64,000 nt of DNA. Origin: Prorocentrum cordatum (lineage: Eukaryota; Sar; Dinophyceae; Prorocentrales; Prorocentraceae). Numbering within the stretch: position 1 is the first letter of the stretch; the number at the start of each line of letters is the position of its first letter. Positions 54,035-61,918 of the stretch are shown in pieces. Below the pieces are notes generated by a model. It searched no databases. It saw only the letters and a program-made list of their open reading frames with translations, and was not told where the DNA came from. The stretch spans positions 187,568-251,567 of the forward strand of contig CAUYUJ010015517.1 of NCBI GenBank assembly GCA_963575745.1, read 5' to 3'. The position numbers were made by a program, and so were the translations under genes.

Positions 54035-54925
54035 GACCCACCGTCCCGGCACTCCTATATGCCTACCACTACATGTTCCTAACCCCCAAACATGTTCGAA
54101 CAACAACAGCAGCAAAAACAAGAGTGTTCGCAGAACGTGGAGCCGATGTGCTGAAACAAGACAGCCCCAGCCAGAAACGTTCGAAACAGCATGTCGTGCA
54201 AACCAAAAGCAAAGGGCTCTTAGAGAAGCCTCTTCGGTGGGCCCACTGGGCAAGCCAGGACGCCCCGCCACTGCCTGCACCGCTGCCCCTGACGCTGGGG
54301 GACCTGGGCTTAGGTCGGGCCTGTCCCCGTACAGGGGGGCATTAGGCGAGAAGTGAAACATTGCCAAAAAATGCCCCCAAATGGTTCCAGAATGATCAAA
54401 AAAAAAACGCCTCCAGACTATTTGTTCAATCTCTTTGGAAATTCCTCCTGCAGAGGGACAAGCCCGACTTTTGAGCAGGGGCCGACCGTCCCGGCATTCC
54501 TATAGTCCTACCACGAAATGCTCTCAGAGCCCTACAATGTTCTGAGAACATAAACAATGTTCTTAGAACAGAAACCAGATGTGCTAAAACGAGACAATCT
54601 CAACCAATAGCGTTCCAAGAACATTTCGTGGAAACCGAAAAAGGGTCTTAGAACACTGTTCGGTAGGGCTATATCGGGGATGGACAGACCCCCCTTTAAT
54701 AAAACGTGGTTTAGTGAAACCGACCTGAGGCCCAAATCTGGCGGGCGCAAGCCTCGAAAACAACGGCCACGGCGCCCTCTCGAGAACCGAAAACGGACAA
54801 TTCACTAATCGACGTGTGACTGTTGGGGGTTCTGTCCACCCCCGACAAAAGGGTCTTAGAACATTGTTTGGTAAGGCTATAGGCGAGCCAGGACGCTTCG
54901 CCACTGCTTGAGACTTCCACCCGGG
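54035..54925 (+). repeat. Dispersed ~210-nt repeat, two copies plus a fragment
   Basis: 54040-54260 and 54484-54690 share CCGTCCCGGCA-TCCTATA, CCTACCAC, ATGTTC-rich sequence, GATGTGCTAAAACGAGACA-like and GGGTCTTAGA blocks. A fragment (GTCTTAGAACATTGTTTGGT to GAGCCAGGACG) lies at 54853-54910. Copy 2 has inverted ends (TATAGTCCTACC near 54501, GGTAGGGCTATA near 54662). Confidence 0.7.
54312..54469 (+). mobile_element. Family 1 inverted-repeat element, copy 7
   Basis: Left AGGTCGGGCCTGTCCCCG-TACAGGGGGGCATTAGGCG; right AATTCCTCCTGCAG-AGGGACAAGCCCGACT. It separates the two long copies of the repeat at 54040 and 54484. Confidence 0.85.
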
Positions 54926-55224
54926 GCCGCAGCCCGCGCTTGCAGAAACTGACCTGAATAAACAACCTTATCACTGAGCTGTCTGACGCGTTCGTCCGAG
55001 AAAGTTCTGACGGCGCTTTCGCAATCCGACGCCGTGGTCGAGGGCCCAGAGATGGGCTGGACCACTTCTAAAAAAACACAAAGCTCGCCTGCCTCCTCCG
55101 TGGCCGGCGCAGGCCGGCGACTCTCCTGCGCCCCTCCGCCGGCCTGCGCCGGCGCCGCGGCCTCGGCGGCCGGGGCCGCCGCGCCCCGCGGCGCGGCCGC
55201 GGCGGCGGGGCGGAAGACCTCGTC

Positions 55225-55325
55225 GCGCCTGGGGGGCGGGGGGAGGGGGAGGGGGAGGAGGAGGAGAAGGAGGAGGAGGAGGAGGAGGAGGAGGAGGAGC
55301 AGGAGGAGGAGGAGGAGGAGGAGGG
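55225..55325 (+). repeat. GGA microsatellite
   Basis: GGGGAGGAGGAG runs. Confidence 0.9.
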
Positions 55326-55396
55326 CCGCGGAGGCGGCGGAGGCGGCGGGCCGACGGGCAGCCCGCAGCACGAGGACGCACGGTGAGGAGGGGGCC

Positions 55397-55547
55397 CTGG
55401 GACACACAAAGGAGTACACACACAAAAAGCAGGATGCCCCTCTGTTTCCTCTCTTTGTTTGGTGTGTGTCTTCCCCCCCACGTCCGATGTCTTCCCATCT
55501 TTTCTGGGGGATCGGCGATTTATTGTGTCTGTGTCTCTTTTCCCCTC
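55397..55547 (-). mobile_element. Family 2 element, copy C (introner candidate)
   Basis: Minus-strand sense: CTTCAG then GAGGGGAAAAGAGAC at the start, CCTTTGTGTGTCCCAG before GGCCCC at the end; 151 nt. Confidence 0.6.
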
Positions 55548-56167
55548 CTGAAGTAAGGAGGCAAGGGCCTCGGAAGGCCATGTCGGCACTTGGCGAGCGG
55601 GGCGCGGCCAGCGGAAGCGGCCAAGGAGGGGCCGAGGAGGCAAGGATGCAGGGGTGCCTTTGGGCCCATCCTCACTATGCGGGTTGACTGCACGGCGGAT
55701 TAGTGGCCGCCCAGGGATCCGACGCCCTGGAAAAATTGACGCGGCGGGCTTTGGGCCATTTTCGGCCTCCGGGGGCCCTCGCCGGGCCTCGGGGCCGTGA
55801 CAAAAAAAAACTCAGGACGCAAAAACCAGCCCTATTGGGAAGTGGTCCAGACCTCTGGGGCCCACGCATCGGAAAAAGTGGAGCGGCCCGGTGTCTGGGT
55901 CTAGACAAGCGCGTCCCACTGCTCGCAAAACAGCTACTCGCAAATGGCCTGGATTCGCCGCGGGGGATTTACGACCCATTACACCGAGGCGAACACTGTG
56001 TTTTCTTTTCCCCAACGCTTGCAAACAAACTCTTGACGAGTAGTGGAACGCGCCTGGTGGGGCTCGGGCACCCCTGGGGGCCTCTTGCGGGCCTCTTGGC
56101 GGTCTCGGGGGAGACCTTGGCACCATTTGCACCTACTCGCAAGTTCGCGTCATTCTGCCACGGCGTT
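55548..56167. other. Unassigned stretch
   Basis: Open frames on both strands from GC richness; none recognisable. Confidence 0.4.
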
Positions 56168-56833
56168 AGATGTCAGGGGACCCACGGTCCCATCGCACCC
56201 TCATCTCCCCGGGTCATCGTCTGCCCTCCTCCTCCTCCTCCTCCTCCTCCTCCTCTTCTTCCTCTTCTTTTTCCTCCTCCTCCTCCTCGTCCTCCTCCTC
56301 CGCCTCCTATTGCTCCCTCCTCCTCCGACTGCTATTCCTCCCTCCTCCTCCCTCCCTCTCCTCCTCCACCTCCTCCTCCTCTTCCGCCTCCTCATCTACG
56401 GCGCTGGATGCCAGGGGAGCCCCCATCCCATCGCATCCTAATCTCCCCAGCTCCTCTTCCTCCCGCCTCCTCCTCCTGTTCTTCTTCTTCTTCCTCCTCC
56501 TCCTCCTCCTCCTCCTCCTCCGTCTCCTATTCCTCCCTCCTCCTCCTCCGTCTCCTATTCCTCCCTCCTCCTCCGTCTCTTATTCCTCCCTCCTCCTCCT
56601 CCTCCTCCTCCTCCTCCTCCTCCTCCTCCACGACGCTGGATGTCGGGCGAGCCCCGATCCCACCGCACCCTCATCTCCCAGGCTCCTCGTCCTCCCCCTG
56701 GCCTGCTCTCCTCTCCCTCCTCGGCCTCGTCTCTCTTCTCTCCTGCGCCGCCTCCCCTCGCCGCGCATCCTCCCTCCCTCCGCGAGCCCCCTCCTCCTCC
56801 TCCTCCTCCTCCTCCTCCTCCTCCTCCTCCTCC
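56168..56833 (+). repeat. ~235-nt tandem repeat with CTC tracts, three units
   Basis: A ~60-nt core (GGATGTCAGGGGACCC-type start, CCCATCGCACCCTCATCTCC end) recurs at 56168, 56406 and 56637, each followed by ~170 nt of CTC-rich DNA. The last CTC tract is the insertion site of the retrotransposon. Confidence 0.85.
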
Positions 56834-56855
56834 TCCGTAGCCATTTTGGCTCAAG
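56834..56855 (+). other. Relict dinoflagellate spliced-leader sequence
   Basis: The 22 nt start with T, then CCGTAGCC, and end TTTTGGCTCAAG: a perfect match to the conserved dinoflagellate trans-spliced leader, which is normally added to mRNA and absent from gene loci. It is followed directly by ATG and not by a GT donor, so it is not an SL RNA gene. It marks the exact 5' end of a reverse-transcribed, trans-spliced RNA. The first three bases could also belong to the CTC tract. Confidence 0.9.
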
Positions 56856-56971
56856 ATGGGTTGCTCGGGGGGCTTTCAGCCTCCGTGCTTCACTGGATCG
56901 CACTACCGTGCGCAGGCAAGAGTGTGTGCACTCTGGCAGTCGGGCGGCCTCCTTCCAAACTCACGCGCGCC

Positions 56972-58081
56972 ATGGCGGGGAGCGGCGGCGTGGGTGCTGG
57001 GCGTGGGGGAGGCGGCCGCGCGGCGTGGCCTGCGAAGTGGAAGTGCTCGGTGTGCGACTACTACAACTTCGCCGAGAGGGCGTGCTGTCGCAAGGGGTGC
57101 CAAGCTGCGGGGTGGCCAGCGCCGCGGCAGCTGGGCGCCTTTCCTCCGCTGCGGGGGTGGCCTGCAGGCGGCGGCGGTGGTGGTGCTCCTGGCGGCGCTG
57201 GCGGCGGGCGCGGCGGGCGTGGGGCAGGCGGCGGCAAGCCTCCCACACGTGCCCCGTGGTGGCGAGGCGGAGAAGGTGGCGGCCGTGACGCTGGTGGCGC
57301 CGTGGAGCTCAGCGAGGAGCAGCGCAGTGGCTTCGTGTGCATGGCAGAGGCCGACTTCGCCCTCACCGCCGCGCTCCTGGCCCCGAAGGTCCGCGAGCAG
57401 CTTCTGCAGGCACGGAGGCTGCGTGAGGGCGGACTGGGGGCCGAGCTGTCCAAGGACAAGACGGTCAAGGCGGCCCAGGTGCAGGCGGACGCCAAGGTCT
57501 TGCAGGTCAAGAAGTTGGAGGGCCAGCTGGAGCAGGCAAAGGCCAAGGCGGTGGCGGCCATCAACGAATCGGCCAGCCTCGCGGACAAGTTGGTGCTGCT
57601 GCGGAAGGAGTGCGACGAGGCGGCGGCCAAGGCACGCGAGGCGCTGGCGGCTCAGCGCACCAGGGTGGCGGCCGGGGAGGCTGAGGCGGCGGCAGCAGCC
57701 GCCGAGCCGAGAGCAGCACCAGCCGCCTCCCTGGAGTCGATACAGGAGGCGATCGGCGGCTTGTCGAGGGACGAGATCGCGAAGCTCGGGAAGGTGCTTG
57801 CGGAGCTCAGCGGCATGCCAGGCGCCGCCGCCGCAGCGTGGGCGCCTCCCCGTGCGCCTGTGGCAGCGGCGGGCCCTGTGCCCTCGGCGGTGCCAGCAGC
57901 AGCGCAGCAGGTGGACGCTCCCAAGGAGGAGGGGCCTGGCGTGTCGCAGGCGGCGCAGCAAGCGTGGCAGGACATCACGTGCGGGATTGAGGACCCCGCC
58001 AAGAGGGAACCAGCGGAGCAGTTGCTGGGCGACGCCAAGAAGATGCGGACGGAGGTCAAGCAGATGGAGGAGGAGTCCTAG
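56972..58081 (+). CDS. Retrotransposon ORF1: RanBP2-like zinc finger plus coiled coil
   Basis: 369 residues from ATG 56972 (good context, GCCATGGCG) to TAG 58079-58081. Residues 23-43 form a RanBP2-like finger (W23, C25, C28, N32, C39, C43), a fold that binds single-stranded RNA or ubiquitin. Residues ~45-110 are Gly/Pro-rich. Residues ~145-250 form a long Ala/Lys/Glu coiled coil (KTVKAAQVQADAKVLQVKK; LADKLVLLRKECDEAAAKA), followed by an Ala/Pro-rich linker and a charged C-terminus (AKKMRTEVKQMEEES). By analogy with other LINE ORF1 proteins it should bind the element RNA and form the RNP; this is inference. The coding frame differs from the endonuclease frame by +1, and no stop of the endonuclease frame occurs upstream, so translation coupling or frameshifting is possible. 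Confidence 0.75.
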   Translation: MAGSGGVGAGRGGGGRAAWPAKWKCSVCDYYNFAERACCRKGCQAAGWPAPRQLGAFPPLRGWPAGGGGGGAPGGAGGGRGGRGAGGGKPPTRAPWWRGGEGGGRDAGGAVELSEEQRSGFVCMAEADFALTAALLAPKVREQLLQARRLREGGLGAELSKDKTVKAAQVQADAKVLQVKKLEGQLEQAKAKAVAAINESASLADKLVLLRKECDEAAAKAREALAAQRTRVAAGEAEAAAAAAEPRAAPAASLESIQEAIGGLSRDEIAKLGKVLAELSGMPGAAAAAWAPPRAPVAAAGPVPSAVPAAAQQVDAPKEEGPGVSQAAQQAWQDITCGIEDPAKREPAEQLLGDAKKMRTEVKQMEEES

Positions 58082-58083
58082 CA

Positions 58084-60362
58084 AGAAGTGTGGGCTCTGG
58101 AGGATCTGCACGGTCAACGTCAATGCGTTCAGCAACCTGGGAAAGTGCATGGCGGTGAGTGAGGTGCAGGACTGCGACGCCATACTAGTCCAGGAGACGA
58201 GGCTCCTGGAGGGAAGGAGCAGTGATGCGGAGGCGCAGCTCCGCAGCCAAGGGTGGCGGGCGAGAGGCACGCCTGCAGTGCCGTCAGCGGCAGGAGGCCT
58301 CAGCACAGGAGGCCTCCCCACCATGGTGAGGAGGAGCCATGGCATGGCGGAGGTGCAGGACCAGCAGGCAGCGGTGCTGGTGGCAGGGCGAGTGCACCTG
58401 TGTTGGGTGTCAGGCGTGCTGAGCAGCGGCTTCTTGCTCGCCAACCTCTACCTGGAGGCGGGGGTCGGCCTCAACGATGGCAACGTGGCCAGCCTCAGGA
58501 GGCTGGCAAGGAGGTTGAGGCAGTGCCGCAGGGACTTCGTGGTGGGCGGCGGTTGGAACCTCACGGAGGAAGAGTTGCAGGCAGGCGGGGTGCCCGACAT
58601 GTTCGACGGCAAGGTGGTCAGGCCCGCCTCGCCCACGTGTGCAGCGTCGGGGAGGACCATCGACTTCTTCCTGGTGTCCAGGGGGCTGGCTGCGCTGGGT
58701 GTGCGGGTGGTGGAGGCCTCGCCAGTGTACCCGCACTCGGCGGTGATCCTCGAGATCCGCAGGCAGCAAGAGGAGGAGCGCTTCAGGCTGGTCCAGAAGC
58801 CGCGGACCTTTCCTGAGGTTCGGCCGCAAGGGTGTTGTGAGAGAGACCACGGCAGCAGCTGGAGGCAAGCCAGGATGAGGGTGCAGGAGCAGCTCGCGTC
58901 GGTGCTGAGGTTCGAGGGTGAGGCCGCAGCGAGGAGCACCCCACGTGCTGGGGAGGAGGCCCCTCAGCCCAGCAGCAGTGGTGGCGCAGCAGGTCAGCGC
59001 ACAGCTAGAGCTGGCCAGGATATTCCCAGGCCAGTGAGGGGCAAGGGAGCTGAAGGGGTGTCTGCGGCGGAGAGATGGGGACCACTAAGCAGCGTGCTCC
59101 CGATCGCACCTGCGCCGCCGTCCTGCGTGACGGACGTGAATCTGATGAGGTGCTGCGTCCAGCATGGCGAGGAGTGGCAGAGCATCCTCGACAGCTGCGG
59201 GCTACGGCGAGAAGTTGGCGCGGAAGGGCTCGGCGCTGCACCAGGCGTTGAGGACCAGCCAGCGCACCTCGGGGCCCTGGCGCCAGGAGCGCAGGGCACC
59301 GACGCAGCGGAGAGAGGGGGCAGCAGCGCCGCGGGCAGCGCTGTGCAGGAGGCGCAGGCGGACATCCCTCCCCATGCTGGGACTGGCAGTGCACCTCCGA
59401 GCCAGGCACCGTACGGAATCGCGGGTTGTCCCTTTCAGGTTGATGCGGCTGAAGGAGTGCACGTGAGGCCCCCCAGCCTCTGGGTCGAGAAGAGGCAGGC
59501 AGCCTCTGCCGCTGAAGAGGAGGCCCCTCAGCCCAGCAGCAGCGGTGGCGCAGCAGGTCAGCGCGCAGCTGGAGCAGGCCAGGAGCTTCCCAGCCCAGCG
59601 AGGGGCAAGGAAGCTGAGGAGGTGCCTACGGCGGAGAGATGGGGACCCCTAGGCAGAGTGCTCCCGATCGCACCTGCGCCGCCATCCTGCGTGACGGACG
59701 AGAAGCTGATGAGGTGCCGCGCCCAGCATGGCGTGGAGTGGCAGAGCATCCTCGACAGCTGCGGGCTACGGCAGGAAGCTGGCGATGAAGGGTACGGCGC
59801 AGCGCCACGCGGCGAGGTCCAGCCAGCGCACCTCGGAGCTCAGGCGCCAGGAGCGCATGACGCCGACGCAGCGGAGAGAGGGGGCAGCAGCGCCGCGGGC
59901 AGCGCTGCGCAGGAGGAGCAGGCGGACAGTCCTCCCCATGCTGGGACTGGCAGTGCACATCCGAGCCAGGCACCGTACGGAAACGCGGGTAGTCCCTTTC
60001 AGGTTGAAGCGGCTGAAGGAGTGCACGTGAGGCCCCCCAGCCTCTGGGTCGAGAAGAGGCAGGCAGCCTCTTCGGCGGGGCAAGCCCAGCGCCTGCAGCA
60101 GGACGGGCAGGCCCAGGGCGCGGCGGCGGAGGGGGCTAAGGGAGCCCTCACAGCCGCCTTCGCCACCTTCCTGGAGTGCGCGGAGGACGAGTGGGTCGAC
60201 GTATACCAGCTGGAGGAGCAGAGGGCCAGGTACGCTGGCAGAGCGGACGGCTTCTCCACCAAGCTGGTCAAGCGCAGCGGGGTGCAGGGCCCCAGGTCGC
60301 CGAGGCTTACGCCAGAGGCAGCGTGGATGGCCAGGGTGGCCAACGCGCTGGGAGCCAGCTGA
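58084..60362 (+). CDS. Retrotransposon ORF2 part 1: APE-type endonuclease with internal duplication
   Basis: Starting right after the ORF1 stop this frame encodes an exonuclease-endonuclease-phosphatase domain of ~220 residues: ICTVNVNAF (N codon 58116), AILVQETRL (E codon 58194), VVGGGWNL (58542-58562), SGRTIDFFLVS (D codon 58662) and VYPHSAVI (H codon 58734). The usual Asp of the G-D-W/F-N motif is Gly here (codon GGT, 58551-58553), one base from Asp, so cleavage is probably impaired. No ATG precedes the first motif in this frame after ORF1; the nearest is 58149. A ~330-residue Ala/Gly/Pro/Ser-rich linker with a perfect-period duplication follows, then ECAEDEWVDVYQLEEQRARY, and a TGA at 60360-60362 where the frame breaks into the RT. 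Confidence 0.75.
58551..58553 (+). other. Endonuclease active-site substitution (Asp to Gly)
   Basis: GGT stands at the position of the metal-binding Asp of the G-D-x-N motif. A single A-to-G change explains it. Confidence 0.7.
58953..60080 (+). repeat. 564-nt in-frame tandem duplication in ORF2
   Basis: 58953-59516 and 59517-60080 are adjacent copies of 188 codons. Shared landmarks include EEAPQPSSSGGAAGQR, LPIAPAPPSCVTD, WQSILDSCGLR and EGVHVRPPSLWVEKRQAAS. Divergence between copies is mostly substitutions, with no frame loss. Confidence 0.95.
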
Positions 60363-61918
60363 AAGCGCCCAGGGCCAGGGTCGACGCGATCTGTTACTTG
60401 CCCCAGCTGGTGGCGGCGGTCCCGAAGAGAGTCAGGAAGCTGCAGCAGGACGAGGAGGCCCGCCCAGGAGAGGGAGGCGGCACCTCCTGCAGCACGGAGG
60501 CTGGGCGCTGGCTGAGGATGTTGCAGCATGGAGGCCTGGCGTGCTGGCACCCCCTCCTACTCGAGAGGCTGGCCGACCGCGCGAAGCAGCGCGCCAGTCA
60601 CCTCGCCAAGCGCGACGTCGACGAGAGGGGCAGGCAGTTCGACGAGTGGGTTGGCAAGCAGCTCACAGGAGGAGCGGCAGGGCTCCACGCGGTCACGCGA
60701 GTGGCGGTGGGCTGGCAGGGCAGCGACTGCAGCATCGGTGCTGGACCCAGCAGCCTGAGCAAGGAGCTGGACGACCTCGAGAAGGAGTGGAGCAAGATCT
60801 GGAAGGTGCAGTGCAGCCACGCCGAGCTGGAGTGGCCGTCCGATCTCGGTGAGCGCCCCCCCAGGCCCAGCTGCGAGGTGATGCGGGCAGTCCTGAGGTC
60901 CTTCAGGAAGGGCACGGCCACGGGATTCGAGGCGATCAAGCCGAGACAGCTGCTGGAGCTCAGCGACGAGGGGATAGAGACTCTCATCGACATCGTGGTG
61001 GCGGTCGAGCAGGCTGCGGAGTGGCCGCAGATCCAGAGCAAGATCGTGTTCTTGGCCAAGAGGCTGGGCGGCGTGCGCCCCGTGGCCATTGTGCACGTCC
61101 TCGCTAGGGTGCAGACGAGGCTACGCAAGCCCCTGGCTGAGGAGTGGGAGCGCAAGAATGATCGGCCCTTCTTCTGGGCGGCGCGCGGCAGAGGCTGCGA
61201 GAGGGCGGTCTGGCAGCAGGCCGTGGAGTGCGAGTGGGCGACAGCGAAGGGGCGCGAAGCTGGCGATGCATCCAGCTGGGTCGCGGCCCTCATCCTCCTG
61301 GACCTACTCAAGGCGTACGAGCAGGTGCAGCATGGGCGCCTCATCCAGGCCGCCCAGCGGACGGGCTTCCCGCTCTGGCAGCTCAGGCTGCAGGTGAGCT
61401 TGTACCGTGCGCCCAGGTGGCTGGCGCGGGACGAAGCCGTCAGCAACGCCATCAGCACCGAGCAGGCGGTGCTGCCTGGAGACGGGCTGGCGACGCTCAT
61501 GCTCAAGATGCTGCTGCTTGAGCCGCTGGACAAGCTTCAGGAGCTGGTTCCCACGCTGGCGATTTCGGTGGTCGTGGATGACATCATCCTGAAGAGGGTG
61601 GGCGGCTTCCAGCGGACAGTCAACGACCTCACGCTGGCGGCCAGGCACCTCAAGGTACTGCTCGGCGAGGCCGACCTCGAGGTCGCGGTGAAGAAATCCA
61701 GGGCGCTGGCGAATGTGCCAGCAGCGAGGCAGGAGCTCGAGAAGCGCCTGCTGAAGCCGCTGGGGGTGCGCGCCACAGGACAGGAGAGGAACCTGGGGGT
61801 CGACTTCAGCGGTGGCAAGAGGATAGGACGAGCAGTTCGTCGCGACAGGATGGTGCAGGCGAGCGGCAGGCTGCGCAGGATCAAAGTGCTGCAGGTGGTC
61901 AAGGCCAAGCGGAGGGCC
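60340..61918 (+). CDS. Retrotransposon ORF2 part 2: reverse transcriptase
   Basis: This segment is in the frame one base behind the endonuclease frame; a one-base deletion near 60357 explains the switch and the TGA. Visible RT motifs: fingers GTATGFEAIKPRQLLELSDE (about 60915), WPQIQSKIVFLAKRLGGVRP (about 61024), motif A LILLDLLKAYEQVQHGRL (catalytic D codon 61301), motif B AVLPGDGLATLMLKML (about 61470), motif C ISVVVDDIILKRVGG (D codons 61577 and 61580; VVDD instead of the usual YADD), and motifs D/E LLGEADLEVAVKKSRALAN. All three catalytic Asp are present, so the RT core was active recently. The reading leaves this frame near 61915. Confidence 0.85.
60350..60365 (+). other. Frame break between endonuclease and RT
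   Basis: The endonuclease frame reads VANALGAS then TGA, while the protein continues as LKAPRARVDAICYLPQ in the -1 frame. A lost base near 60357 is the simplest cause. A programmed -1 shift is less likely because no slippery heptamer is seen. Confidence 0.7.

Noticed and set aside
56834-56855. A spliced-leader RNA gene
   Set aside because: No GT donor follows the leader and no Sm-site-like or snRNA-like sequence follows within 100 nt; an ORF-bearing element does.
56856-58083. A long plus-strand frame starting at the ATG right after the spliced leader and running through ORF1 into the endonuclease
   Set aside because: Its translation over ORF1 is Arg/Ser/Trp-rich shadow of the zinc-finger/coiled-coil frame. 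Only the part after 58084 is endonuclease. The overlap is best explained by GC-rich DNA with few stops.
56903-58444. A 513-codon minus-strand frame opposite ORF1 and the endonuclease
   Set aside because: Antisense shadow; the plus strand carries recognisable motifs.
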